DNA of 64,000 bases from JAUIAI01 sp050633665 (GCA_050633665.1 JBOEGY010000003.1:1-64000), one strand, 5' to 3'; positions 7,547-16,797 are shown, numbered from the stretch's first letter. The notes: generated from the sequence alone by a model not told the origin. Made by a program: numbers and translations.

Positions 7547-9649
7547 CTAAAAGCATTTCACAGCATTTGGTCCGTGCCGGCACTTGCTGTCATGTCGGCC
7601 ATTAGGTGTTGACTGACGGCCAGATTGCCTAATGTCCTCGCCCGCATTTATGCTATCGCTCGTAATGTGCCCCTGGTGTTGATTGCCCAATTTCGAAGTA
7701 ACCGGCCGGACAGGCCTCTCAAATCGGACTGACTGAGCCGAGGACTCCCAGCTACATTTCAGTCGCAGTTGGTTGATGGACGCAGTTTGGGCAACTCGTG
7801 TGGCTTGTCTAATGGCCGTCTCGTTAATACGTACTTGTGCCTCAAGCTGGCTCACGCATGACATTTTTCCAAGCGCTCTGTATTCGCTGGCACAGTACTG
7901 ATTGACCTCTGCGGTCACCATAAAGGCACAAACACCGGCCGACGCTGAATCGAGAACTCCTTGAGTCCTAATTCCATCGGTAAACTCTTGTCCCTTTCGG
8001 CTTGCGCGTTCACATCTTGGAGGCAATGGACTACAAGTCCCATCGTCTATCCGATCGGCATTTATCTGGCTGCCTCCTCGATTGAAAGACCCATCGTCTA
8101 CTTTTGCCAATGCTAGCTTGTCTAAGCTAATGAGCTGCTCGACCTGAGCTGCGGCTCGATCATTGCCTTGTCTCCTATATATTTTCGCCAATGTTCGGTT
8201 GCTCTTTAGACGCTCTCGAGCGCCGTTAGCGGCGATCCGGTTCGCTACGTCTTTAGGCGAGTCTCCAATTTGCGTTCTCGGCGCATTCTCTGAGTTTCTG
8301 CGGACCCGACTTCTGGCAACCTGTCGATCTTGCTCTCGCGCTTTGCGCTCAAGCTCACTGTATTCGGACTCAAGGGCATCAACCCGCGCTTGATGCCAAG
8401 AAACCTGCATCTCCGCTGCCATAGCGTTGCCATTCATTGCACGGATCGTGTTACCAAGCATGTTGTATCGATTCACCTCGTTCCGGCTACTATCAATCGC
8501 CCTTCTTTTCTCAACGAGCAAAGAGTCGTAGTCCACTAGTACGAGTTTAGGTCGTGTCGACTGGCGCACTTGCGGTGTCGCTTTTTTAGGACGCAAATCC
8601 GAATGCTTATCTAGCGAAACGACCGCTTTCGCCTGATTTTTGGGCATTGAGAATTCGCCTTTCAAAACTCTCGCATGATAAAGCTTTAGTGCTTCCCCAT
8701 CAAGTTTGTCGCGAAAATATGTCTGCACATCAAATCGCTTAGTCTTATTCGCCAACTTGATAATCGAGTAATGCAGTTGCGCAAGATCATATTTTCCAAA
8801 GGCATCTGTTCGACTCTTGAAATTACGTGGAACACTAGTCGATTCTATTGTCTCAGCACTGACCCCACGGTTTAAGTCCCGCAATATGACCTCTCTCAAT
8901 TCACGGATAATTTTCGAACTTGGTGTCTCGCGAATCCCATACTCCTCCTGCATCCACCAATAATCGTCTAACTTAGACCAAGGAAGCTTCGGCTCAAAGT
9001 ACCGCTGTACATCGTACCGCTCTTGGTTAGCAGCTTCATCAATTATGGTTGAGATGTTGTTGGCAAAACCCTGCTCCTCGACTTTCTCAAGATCATCGAA
9101 TGAAATCTGACTCCTGATGTACTTCTGTTCAATTTCCCGAGCACCAGCACCACTTCTCAGATCTGCATACAACTGATCCTTATTTCGTCGTCCTTCGCTT
9201 TCATCTGGCATTGGATAAAACCCAAACTCATTTCGCTTACGCTCGTAGCCTTTTTTGTATTTTCCACTTAGCTTAGCGACGAAATATCGATGTACGTCAT
9301 ATCGACGCTCTTGATAGGACAGACTGACTATCACGTCATAGTTACAGTCGACGTTGTAGGTTAGTCTGTTTGAATCGTTGATGATTTTACAAAGCGGCAG
9401 AAAAAGATAGGTGCTATCTAATGCTGCCGGAGTCATGCCCGCTCTAAGATGGTCAACCAGTCGGCGTTGGCTTTCCGATGGAGAAAACGTATTGTCCTTT
9501 ACTTCTCTAATATGGTAGCTAACCTTAGTTCTTGGCGCCTCTACATCTCTAGCAGAAGAGCTATTCCACACTGGACTCGCACATGCCGCTATCGAAATTA
9601 TCGAAACAGCAGTTAAAGGGCCAACTATCGTTCTAGAAATCCAATGCAT
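7547..9649 (-). CDS. Large lipoprotein with three tandem ~95-residue repeats
   Basis: Not recognised. The 700-residue product starts with a lipoprotein signal peptide (hydrophobic TAVSIISIAAC, lipid-modified Cys about residue 23), so it is exported and membrane-anchored. Three repeats are marked by RYDVHRYFVAKL (about 116), RYDVQRYFEPKL (about 211) and RFDVQTYFRDKL (about 305), spaced 94-95 residues; each second half carries a DLRSG/DLNRG-like segment, and a degenerate copy (DHLRAGMTPAAL) precedes the first. Residues 360-530 are charged and coiled-coil-like. The tail is rich in Cys, R and polar residues. It is followed on the same strand by another exported protein gene, 36 bases upstream. 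Confidence 0.75.
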   Translation of the reverse strand: MHWISRTIVGPLTAVSIISIAACASPVWNSSSARDVEAPRTKVSYHIREVKDNTFSPSESQRRLVDHLRAGMTPAALDSTYLFLPLCKIINDSNRLTYNVDCNYDVIVSLSYQERRYDVHRYFVAKLSGKYKKGYERKRNEFGFYPMPDESEGRRNKDQLYADLRSGAGAREIEQKYIRSQISFDDLEKVEEQGFANNISTIIDEAANQERYDVQRYFEPKLPWSKLDDYWWMQEEYGIRETPSSKIIRELREVILRDLNRGVSAETIESTSVPRNFKSRTDAFGKYDLAQLHYSIIKLANKTKRFDVQTYFRDKLDGEALKLYHARVLKGEFSMPKNQAKAVVSLDKHSDLRPKKATPQVRQSTRPKLVLVDYDSLLVEKRRAIDSSRNEVNRYNMLGNTIRAMNGNAMAAEMQVSWHQARVDALESEYSELERKAREQDRQVARSRVRRNSENAPRTQIGDSPKDVANRIAANGARERLKSNRTLAKIYRRQGNDRAAAQVEQLISLDKLALAKVDDGSFNRGGSQINADRIDDGTCSPLPPRCERASRKGQEFTDGIRTQGVLDSASAGVCAFMVTAEVNQYCASEYRALGKMSCVSQLEAQVRINETAIRQATRVAQTASINQLRLKCSWESSAQSVRFERPVRPVTSKLGNQHQGHITSDSINAGEDIRQSGRQSTPNGRHDSKCRHGPNAVKCF

Positions 9650-9685
9650 ATCTCATGCTCCATGCAAAAAAGAAGTAAATCACCC

Positions 9686-10579
9686 TCAACAGGTTCCCAA
9701 AAATTTGCAAGAATCATTCGCGGGAATGTGATTTTCACTTCGAAGGTTCTGTGGGTAGCTTTTTAGTGAACGATCATCACCGAATGAAAATTCATCAATC
9801 TGAACCATCAGGACTTCCATTTCGCTAATAGTTTCGACGAAGTGCTGTTTCAAATAGAGCAGAGCTTCTTTATTAATGGCTCCTGGAACACGGTTGAAAG
9901 AGTAAGAGCCCGTCCAAGCAACTTGATGAGTTAATCTATAAAGCTCTTCAGCGAAACCTGCGTCAAAGCCATCCTTGTTAGGGTTAAACACCTGTCTGAA
10001 TAGATGTGGCTTTGGACGCAGCACTTTCCTGAGATACCGCACTGGGCTGTTGATAAAGAGAGTAGTTTCTTGTAGTGCGCTTGTAGCTTGGTTGGAAGAA
10101 GCTAATTTTTGACGAATATTTTCTTCTCGAACAGCTCTTTGCGCCGTGCGGGTATTTTCTTCTTGAAATGCTCGAAGTTGAGCTCTCCGGCTGCATTTCC
10201 TCTGCTCTTTATTTTCTGCATGTCTTAGCAGACATATCTGAGAAGAAAGGCTATTGCACTGAACCCAGGCAACTCTTTTAATTTCACCATTGCATATCTT
10301 TCCGAATCCGTACTTTGGTGTCTGTTTATAGCATTCGTAGCGCTGTTTATGAAATGGTCTGATGAGCTTCCAATAAGCAGAGGATAGTCGAGCACAATCA
10401 CTATAGGTGGGATGCTCAGGAGAAACTGGTATTTTTATCGATTGAGAAAGAACTGAACTCGGACTCAAGAGAAGAATCATCAAACATGATATCGATAGTT
10501 TTCGAGATGCAAATATAGATACCGGTGCTCTTTGCCTGTTAATAGTATGCATTCTTAATCCGTAGCCAATTTGGATCAC
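9686..10579 (-). CDS. Exported Cys-containing protein of unknown function
   Basis: Not recognised. An N-terminal hydrophobic segment (ISCLMILLLSPSSVLSQS, about residues 29-46) after a basic region looks like a Sec signal peptide with cleavage near SVLSQ. The mature part has several Cys (YSDCARL, RYECYKQ, KICNGE, VQCNSL, QICLL, RKCS) in its first 90 residues, suggesting disulfides in the periplasm, then a charged helical stretch (QEENTRTAQRAVREENIRQK). The first ATG is followed by another at codon 10 (MHTINRQ); either gives the signal. It is the likely first gene of a two-gene unit with the repeat lipoprotein. Confidence 0.66.
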   Translation of the reverse strand: MIQIGYGLRMHTINRQRAPVSIFASRKLSISCLMILLLSPSSVLSQSIKIPVSPEHPTYSDCARLSSAYWKLIRPFHKQRYECYKQTPKYGFGKICNGEIKRVAWVQCNSLSSQICLLRHAENKEQRKCSRRAQLRAFQEENTRTAQRAVREENIRQKLASSNQATSALQETTLFINSPVRYLRKVLRPKPHLFRQVFNPNKDGFDAGFAEELYRLTHQVAWTGSYSFNRVPGAINKEALLYLKQHFVETISEMEVLMVQIDEFSFGDDRSLKSYPQNLRSENHIPANDSCKFLGTC

Positions 10580-10839
10580 CAGTGAAAAAACTAGACGACT
10601 TTAGATAACTACTCACGACCTCTCAGCATCGAATTCAATCAATCTAGAAAGATCAAATAGCGGTTAGTAACGTGGCTAGAACAATCTACTAACTACAAGA
10701 TCTTATGCGATGGTATTTCAACTAACTGTCTTGTTTATTCAAATGAATTCTCGTCATTAGATGATTGTTCAGCGTCAATTACGGTGACCAGAGCAATTTC
10801 CAAAATTGTCGCCGAACTGACCGCTAACTGTTCTGTCTT

Positions 10840-11382
10840 TCATCTCCTCAATATATCGATCGAAGATGACGTTTCAGCGTTTTCTCGAATCTTCCAATTC
10901 TGGACCTTGAAGACACCCGGCCGTACAGCACTACCAGAAATTCGACCGTCACAGTTCACCGTCCCGGGATCGCAATATACGTAGTTACCAATCAAGATTT
11001 TTCCGCTATTAAATTCGCTGCTAGAGCAAGAACCACTGGTAGCAGATCCGTTCACCGCAAACAACCGTATTGTTCCTGGACCACTGGGGAGGATGAAATC
11101 CCTACATGAAATTTGCGAAGTTACTTGCTGCTGATAGGAACTAGCATTCACAGTGACGCCAACAAGATCACCATCTTGGCACTCATTAGACTGGATGCAA
11201 ACTCTCAGCGCCCCACCAGCTGTTTCGTATTCCCCCCAATTTTCCAAGAAATCTTCACCAGCACTATCGCTGTCGACGTCCGTCCCCGCGTCGGAGCAGG
11301 CAGATACCGCCAGCGCAATAAAGAAAAAAAAAATCATTCGATGGTGTAGGTTTTTAAAGCGGTATTTCCGAAAGCGATGCAT
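10840..11382 (-). CDS. Small lipoprotein of unknown function
   Basis: The 180-residue product has a basic N-terminus, a Phe-rich hydrophobic core (MIFFFFIALAVSAC) and a lipobox ending at about Cys29, then an acidic Asp/Ser linker (DAGTDVDSDSAGED) of the kind that follows lipidation sites. The rest is rich in Gly, Ser, Asn and Cys (CIQSNECQDGD, ISCRDF, GSCSSS, YCDPGTVNCDG), pointing to a small disulfide-bonded beta domain outside the cytoplasm. No family recognised. Same strand as the two exported-protein genes downstream. Confidence 0.68.
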   Translation of the reverse strand: MHRFRKYRFKNLHHRMIFFFFIALAVSACSDAGTDVDSDSAGEDFLENWGEYETAGGALRVCIQSNECQDGDLVGVTVNASSYQQQVTSQISCRDFILPSGPGTIRLFAVNGSATSGSCSSSEFNSGKILIGNYVYCDPGTVNCDGRISGSAVRPGVFKVQNWKIRENAETSSSIDILRR

Positions 11383-11833
11383 ACAACTATTCCCCCAGAT
11401 GTATCAGCTAGATCAGGCAAGTATCATCTCAGCGGATTTTCATTATCCACTTCATTTATTGGCCCTACGGCATCGTAGACGGAGGTCTTGTCTATAGCCC
11501 GTGCTGCCGCTGAAATCAGCTTCGAATCGGGAAGTCAGACCGCCTTGGCTACAGATGAGATTAAGGCAATTTGTAGATGGGTTTCATCCCCTTCTATGGC
11601 TACTTTTGTCGTGCATCGACGAGTAGCGGGGAGGATTCGTTCAGTTTGACTTAGACGAATTCTTTGCGTACCACCCAAAAAGGGTAAGCTCACAAGGGGA
11701 TAAAGCTAAAGAAAAGACTGAAAAACGAATTTTCCGCATCAATATCTCGGCTGAAACAGGTCTTACATCGACGAAAATACAATTGGTTTGAAGTTCTTGA
11801 TTGATGAAAAGCTGGCTTCAGGGGAACCTAGGG
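11383..11833. other. Intergenic region between divergent genes
   Basis: About 450 bases between the small lipoprotein gene (minus) and the LuxR-type gene (plus). It must hold the promoters of both. I see no convincing operator, RNA gene or IS end. A frame around 11495-11650 gives a short protein-like peptide ending in VVHRRVAGRIRSV, too short to assign; it may be a relic. Confidence 0.4.
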
Positions 11834-13012
11834 ATGCAATCACTCAACGAGGGTTGGCGTCTAAACGACACGATATATGACCAGTGCGTGGCAACGATCT
11901 ACTCCGCGGCATCAGGAGCGATTGCTTGGGATACTGCATGCAGTGCGATATCTCGAGCATTCAATCTATACGGTGTGCACATCATTGGCGTTGACAAGAA
12001 AACTGGCCAACTTCTTTTTTCTTGGGAAAGCGACGGTTTTCCAGAACAATGCATTTTTGACTATGTCACTCAATATCATCCAGATAACCCGAGATTACCT
12101 TTTGCCCTGTCTCTACAAGGCGACGATTGGGTTCACGACCATGTTCTTTTTGACGATGAATTTGTCAAAATAAATCCGTTTTTCCAGGATTACGCGATTC
12201 CATACGGCATACGGTATCTGTCAGGAACAAAGCTTGTTGATGACGACAACCATGTCGCCATGTTTGGAGCTGTTCGTTCGCCGACTCAACAACCGCTAAA
12301 CGTTTTTGAGATTAAGGAGCTATCACGAATCAGGCTTCATCTCGTCAATGCAATGATGATTCGGCTTAAGATTCATGAAAGCTTTACGGATATTTCAGTG
12401 GGTCAGGAACTACTGAACTCTATGGCATACCCAATTTTCGTTACCAAACTAACCGGGGAGATTCTTCATAAAAACCCCTGTGCCGAAAAATTTTTTGAAA
12501 GAAACGACTTTCTAATGCACGATCCAATCGGGTTTCGCTTGCAGGAAAGGGAAGCGGATGCTTTGTTCACTCAAAAGCTACGCGAGATAAATCAAATATT
12601 TGATAGTAACGGAAGGCTGTCGATAAAGACCTTTGTAGTTCCAATTGGCCGCCCGGTTACTCAGGCAGCGGTAATCGGGATAGTCGTGGATCCAGATGAA
12701 TCGATGCGATCGTTTGGCATTGAGCCAGTTTTACTCGCGATCGTCCATGAAATCTCTGGAGAATCTTCAATAGATCCGTTTATCGTTGGAAAAATTTTTG
12801 GGTTGACTCCAGCAGAGTCTTTTGTCGCCACTCATTTCGCAAACGGTGGCACCACTCAATCGATCGCCGAAAATAGAGGAGTATCCGAACACACAATTCG
12901 CTCCCAAGTCCGTAGTATCTACGCAAAGATCGGGATTAGTAGTCATCCAGAGCTCACTCATCGAATTATCGATATTCCAAATCTCTTGCCAGTATCGACC
13001 GGGGGTATTTAG
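11834..13012 (+). CDS. LuxR-type transcriptional regulator
   Basis: DNA-binding regulator with a C-terminal LuxR/NarL helix-turn-helix: LTPAESFVATHFANGGTTQS, then IAENRGVSEHTIRSQVRSIY and AKIGISSHPEL, in about the last 70 residues. The N-terminal 200 residues have no receiver signature; the middle (SMAYPIFVTKLTGEILHKNP) looks PAS-like, so a small ligand or redox input is possible. I chose ATG 11834 because AGGGG lies 9 bases before it; the frame is open back to 11801 (TTG-ATG). It stands alone and diverges from the exported-protein genes, which makes them candidate targets, by inference only. Confidence 0.85.
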   Translation: MQSLNEGWRLNDTIYDQCVATIYSAASGAIAWDTACSAISRAFNLYGVHIIGVDKKTGQLLFSWESDGFPEQCIFDYVTQYHPDNPRLPFALSLQGDDWVHDHVLFDDEFVKINPFFQDYAIPYGIRYLSGTKLVDDDNHVAMFGAVRSPTQQPLNVFEIKELSRIRLHLVNAMMIRLKIHESFTDISVGQELLNSMAYPIFVTKLTGEILHKNPCAEKFFERNDFLMHDPIGFRLQEREADALFTQKLREINQIFDSNGRLSIKTFVVPIGRPVTQAAVIGIVVDPDESMRSFGIEPVLLAIVHEISGESSIDPFIVGKIFGLTPAESFVATHFANGGTTQSIAENRGVSEHTIRSQVRSIYAKIGISSHPELTHRIIDIPNLLPVSTGGI

Positions 13013-13082
13013 AAATTGGCCACCATCGTTTCATTGCTACATAAGCGCCGAATTCCGCGCGATTTCGTTTGCATAATTGTTT

Positions 13083-13427
13083 CTAATCTTCTGGGCCACG
13101 GCAACAGCGGATAAATTGCTTGCCATACTCAGTAGTGTCGTAAAGGGGCTTTAGTTTTTTGTTTTGATTCTCATCGGCATAACCGGAGCCTCGTCCTTCA
13201 ACCGATACCATGGCAATTGCCAGCATCAGTCTCGATAGATTGATGTGAACAAAAGATACCGCGTCGCTATCCAGCCTATACTTCGCCATCATCGACGCCT
13301 TAAATTCTTCCAGATCTCTGAATCCACGATTTTCGTCTATCTCGCTCAGAATCAGCGCTTCGAGTGGAGTTAGCTCTCGCATTACATTGGCAAAACTTGG
13401 ATGAACAGCTAGGGGGCGGCGGCACAT
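13083..13427 (-). pseudogene. 5'-truncated gene, resembles C-terminus of Abi-alpha (DUF4393)
   Basis: The 114-residue frame reads VHPSFANVMRELTPLEALIL and continues to LYDTTEYGKQFIRCC near the end. An HPxF..L..LTPLEA segment followed by a terminal T-x-x-G-x-x-F-hydrophobic-x-x-C motif resembles the end of DUF4393 (Abi-alpha) proteins, which are linked to abortive infection. The family protein is longer, and the sequence before VHPSF (CRRPLA) looks foreign, so the 5' part appears lost where the recombinase segment begins (recombinase stop at 13445). Assignment is from memory of the motif pattern and is not firm. Confidence 0.45.
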
Positions 13428-13444
13428 TCATGCATAAAGTAACG

Positions 13445-15472
13445 CTAGCGCCAGGCCCGTTGCATCGCCCGCATCCGACGCGCTTTTTCGGTCGTCACAT
13501 ATACGGTCGTCGTGGCGAGTGAGGCATGCCCCAAATTGGCCTGCATCACCTCTAAAGGTACCCCTTTGGCAATCCCGTGACTCGCATGGGCGTGCCGAAG
13601 CCAGTGGGTACTGGCGCGCCGAAAGCGCTCCGCTTCTTTTGCATCTGAGACAATCAGCTTGCCCGCGCAGTGCTTAAAGAAATGCTTCAGCAGTGAGTAC
13701 AGCGTGGACTCGGCTAGCCCGGCCGTGGGGTCAGGGTTTACACCCTCCCCTAATAAACGGCGGGCTGCTTCACTGGGCTGGTGTAATGGCGCGAACAAGT
13801 AGGCCGCCTGCGCACTGGCGCTGTTGACGTCACTGCCCAGCCCCCGCTTATCCAAGTAAAGCTTTAGGAGCTCAACGATCGCCGTGGGTACGACCACTTC
13901 GCGCAGCTTGCCACCCTTCCCTTCGACCGTGAGTTCCCATCCCTCGGTGGGCTTGTGCTGTCCCTGCCCAGGCGGATATTCAACCCATCGCAGATCGCTC
14001 ACCCGCGCATGCACCGCCTCGCTCAGTCGCAGCCCGGTCGTATACAAAAAATTGAGGATAAAGAGCAGCCGCAACTCAGCCTCCGGTTGCTCGACCCCTT
14101 CCAGACGTGCTTCGTCCCATTCCTCAAATTGCTTCAGGATGAACATCCATTGCGCCTCGGTAAAACTGCGCGAGGTATCCAACCGACGCCCATTGGCGCG
14201 CGGCATCGCCACGCCCGACCATGGATTGCCCATCAGGTAGTTCTGCGCCGTTAAAAAACCGTAGAGGTTTTTCAGGATGGTGGTGGCGTGGCGTCGGGCG
14301 CTCACCGACAGCGGCCCTTCGAACGGTCGCCACAGCGGCGACCATCTTTCGCGCCCGCGCGGACCACACCAGTCCAGGGGTGGGTTTGCCAGGAAATCCC
14401 GGTACGCCGTGCAGTCTTCGGTCGTCATCGAGGACAGCGGTTTGCCCCGCTCCAGTATCGCCCAGAGGAGAAATCGTTCAGCTTCTTTGCGGTAGGCGCG
14501 CTGCGTGTGCGACAAGGTCGACAACCACGCATCTGGTGCCACAAATTCACCGGCTTGAGGAGACTGAGGAGCGGGCGACGCTCTGCCCCGCCGACGGCGT
14601 TTGGCCTCTTGCGCTTCGGGCGACATAGAAGGCTTGGCCTGCAACCAGGCCAGGATCGCCTCGTAGTCAGTGCGCGCGCGCATTAGGCACCGAGCCTGCG
14701 GTTGCCGATAAGCGCCCTGGCTGCCATCTAACTCGGCCGGCACGATGAACTTTTCTAAAGGACGTAGCGCTGTGGCGGGTCGGACGAGTTGGTTCAACTC
14801 CTCTGGATACAAGCGGGATCGCGCCACCGTCACGTGCTGGCCCAAGGTCAAACGCAGTTCGGTACCGTGTTCGCGCAACCACGCCTCGAGCCGTTTGGCC
14901 TTAGTCGGCCCAACCCCTTTGATGGAGCGATACCAGTGCCGACCCAGGCCGTTGATGTGCTCGGCCAGTTGCGCCAAGGTGAAGAGGCCGGCGGCGCCGA
15001 GTTGGCGATCCAGTCGATCGCTGAACCACGCCCCACACCCATCTCCCGGTTGGGGGCGCTGCGCAATCAGCTCCTCCAACCAAGCCAGCGCCCTGAGTTG
15101 TTTGTCCATCAGCCGGGCGCGCGGATTCTGTTTATCCGCACCCAACGCGTAAAAGGATTGGTCGTATGCGCGGAACACGCCCGATCCGCTCGGTTCCTCC
15201 CCATCGTTTGTCTCGGCAGCCGCAACCCGGTCCGGCAGCGTAGGTTGCGTGATGGGAATCTGGCTGACGTCGATGGCCAACAATCGGGCGGTGCCCGGTC
15301 GCGCCTGCTTACGCGCAGCGGCGACGAACTCACGGCGCAACCAGCGGATCGTGGAGACACCGGACCGAGGCCCCTCACCGTCCCCGTCCATCTTGAGGTA
15401 GCGATTGAAACTGCTCTCAATGGACATCCCCTGAATCACCGCTCGGAGAAACGCGAAGTGCCCCACGTGCAC
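13445..15472 (-). CDS. Tyrosine recombinase / integrase with N-terminal DUF3701-type domain
   Basis: Site-specific recombinase of 675 residues. The C-terminal 320 residues are a phage-integrase domain with its core residues visible: Arg in TTGLRLSEAV, Lys in VEGKGGKLR, HxxR in THWLRHAHASH, the later His in NLGHASLATTTVYV and the Tyr there. The N-terminal half (HFAFLRAVIQG, a helix-hairpin-helix-like IKGVGPTKAKRLEAWL) fits the DUF3701 integrases found on plasmids and islands. The GTG at 15472 is the first ordinary start, but the frame stays open upstream to a TGA near 15590, with protein-like RPVGASEAFTRQTRRVHVGH and no ATG, GTG or TTG, so the true start may be a CTG. It is the only integrase in the accessory block. 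Confidence 0.9.
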   Translation of the reverse strand: MHVGHFAFLRAVIQGMSIESSFNRYLKMDGDGEGPRSGVSTIRWLRREFVAAARKQARPGTARLLAIDVSQIPITQPTLPDRVAAAETNDGEEPSGSGVFRAYDQSFYALGADKQNPRARLMDKQLRALAWLEELIAQRPQPGDGCGAWFSDRLDRQLGAAGLFTLAQLAEHINGLGRHWYRSIKGVGPTKAKRLEAWLREHGTELRLTLGQHVTVARSRLYPEELNQLVRPATALRPLEKFIVPAELDGSQGAYRQPQARCLMRARTDYEAILAWLQAKPSMSPEAQEAKRRRRGRASPAPQSPQAGEFVAPDAWLSTLSHTQRAYRKEAERFLLWAILERGKPLSSMTTEDCTAYRDFLANPPLDWCGPRGRERWSPLWRPFEGPLSVSARRHATTILKNLYGFLTAQNYLMGNPWSGVAMPRANGRRLDTSRSFTEAQWMFILKQFEEWDEARLEGVEQPEAELRLLFILNFLYTTGLRLSEAVHARVSDLRWVEYPPGQGQHKPTEGWELTVEGKGGKLREVVVPTAIVELLKLYLDKRGLGSDVNSASAQAAYLFAPLHQPSEAARRLLGEGVNPDPTAGLAESTLYSLLKHFFKHCAGKLIVSDAKEAERFRRASTHWLRHAHASHGIAKGVPLEVMQANLGHASLATTTVYVTTEKARRMRAMQRAWR

Positions 15473-15992
15473 ACGCCGAGTCTGCCGCGTAAATGCCTCG
15501 CTCGCGCCGACGGGTCGGCCCCGACCACGCGAGGTTGGGTTGCCGGCGCCTGCCGAAGCCGTGGCGGTACTAGACGCATCAGCCAGGCTTCACCCCCAAA
15601 ACAGCGGCGGATACGTAAAACGGCCAAAAGATTGCTAAAGCATTGATTGTCAAGACATCAAACCACGATATGGGACAGGTGGGAAAGCGGCATCTTTTCT
15701 GGAGCTTATTAATTATTCTACCTTGATAATCATCATTATCAACATGCTATTGCACCAGGGCTACATGCTGGATGCGATAAATTGGCCCTTCCAAGGGCCG
15801 TTGGGTTCGGGTTGTGTCCGGTTGATTTGGGCAGTGCGTCGCCAGGCACCGGCGTCGCGTCGCTGTCTCCAAGTGCCAGGCATTCTGCCGCTGCTTAGGC
15901 GGACACGGGTCATTTGCAGCAAGCCGATTTGTTAGCCACCTCGCCTCTTAATCGAGAAGGCGCGAGGCTGAGAACCCAAATTCTTTGCAGGC
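15473..15992. other. Gene-free interval with palindromes
   Basis: About 520 bases between the integrase and the PIN toxin gene. Apart from a possible upstream extension of the integrase (to about 15590), I find no convincing gene. It contains an AT-rich 20-bp palindrome (15723-15742), a GGCCCTT/AAGGGCC hairpin (15784-15799) and an imperfect stem around 15939-15968. It probably contains junction or scar sequence of the mobile block. Confidence 0.4.
15723..15742. promoter_or_regulatory. AT-rich palindrome resembling a Fur-type operator
   Basis: TTGATAAT-CATC-ATTATCAA is a perfect 8-bp inverted repeat around four bases. Its half-sites GATAAT/ATTATC are those of Fur boxes, but the spacing is 4 rather than the 1 of the 6-1-6 model. 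No intact gene starts downstream on either strand, so if it was an operator its target is gone. Confidence 0.35.
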
Positions 15993-16475
15993 TTACAGGG
16001 TGGTCACACCGCCGTCTCTTGCCGCTTTCGAAAGTTTCGCATCGAGCGTGGCCAGGGGCAGACCTTCTTCGGTGGCAAGTTCCAAGTAAGAGGCGTCATA
16101 AGTACTAAGATTCCGCATATCTGCGATACCTAGTGTGTCCGTCAGCGCGCGGCGACTGGCCCTTTCATCAATCGAAATCGGCATTTCGGTGAGCAACCTC
16201 AGGAATTCGTCGATTCTTGATCGATCGACATGCCCCGCCCGTTCGGCTCGTAAAAGGACGTTTCCAATCTCCAGTGGCCAAATGGGAGGCACAACGACCT
16301 GACTGCCCTGACTAATGGCGAGCAAAACAGATTCAGCATTAGCCTTGTCGATGGCGCTACCGTCACCGAAACACCAGCGCAGTGCAATCGACGCATCAAG
16401 CACGAATCTGGACCAATCTTCACCCAAAGGCTCGGTCGACAGCGACTGAGCCTGAGTTTCGTCAGCCGAGCTCAT
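15993..16475 (-). CDS. PIN-domain toxin ribonuclease (VapC-like)
   Basis: Type II toxin, a magnesium-dependent PIN-domain RNase that is held inactive by the protein encoded just upstream. The 160-residue product has an unusual 24-residue leader before the domain, then the expected acids: FVLDASIALRW, the Glu in PPIWPLEIGNVLL, STYDASYLELA and LATLDAKL. No internal stop, so the toxin looks active, unlike those of the next two modules. ATG at 16475 overlaps the antitoxin stop as ATGA, so the two are translated together. Confidence 0.88.
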   Translation of the reverse strand: MSSADETQAQSLSTEPLGEDWSRFVLDASIALRWCFGDGSAIDKANAESVLLAISQGSQVVVPPIWPLEIGNVLLRAERAGHVDRSRIDEFLRLLTEMPISIDERASRRALTDTLGIADMRNLSTYDASYLELATEEGLPLATLDAKLSKAARDGGVTTL

Positions 16476-16771
16476 TTACGGCCTTCTTCGCGCCACTCTT
16501 TAATCTGCTCTGCGGTGGGGCTCAAGGTGGACTTGCCCTGACCACTCTTCATCAAGTGGATCATCTTCCGCGCAGCAGCCATCGCACTTGCGGCATGGGC
16601 TGCTTCAAATGGAATCAATTCAGCCACCGGTTGACCCCGATTGGTAATCGTAAATCGTTGACCTTGCTGTACCTTGCGCAACAGCTCGGGCAGCGTCGTC
16701 TTCGCCTCATAAGCCCCAATTTCAGCTTGATCGGCAGCATCGTTGGAAGGCCCTTTCAACGCCGATGACAT
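16472..16771 (-). CDS. Phd/YefM-type antitoxin
   Basis: Antitoxin partner of the PIN toxin; binds its own operator and neutralises the toxin. The 99 residues include the Phd core IGAYEAKTTLPELLRKVQQG and FTITNRGQPVAELIP (about residues 21-57), with a charged toxin-binding tail (SPTAEQIKEWREEGRK). I place the start at ATG 16771 because AAAGGAGAA precedes it; the frame is open 23 codons further up. Overlaps the toxin start by 4 bases. Confidence 0.87.
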   Translation of the reverse strand: MSSALKGPSNDAADQAEIGAYEAKTTLPELLRKVQQGQRFTITNRGQPVAELIPFEAAHAASAMAAARKMIHLMKSGQGKSTLSPTAEQIKEWREEGRK

Positions 16772-16797
16772 GTCGGTTCTCCTTTGCCATAAACAGA

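Noticed and set aside
14789..15646. A 285-codon plus-strand frame over the recombinase
   Set aside because: Antisense shadow; composition rich in R, P and A without domain signs, while the recombinase on the minus strand has all catalytic residues.
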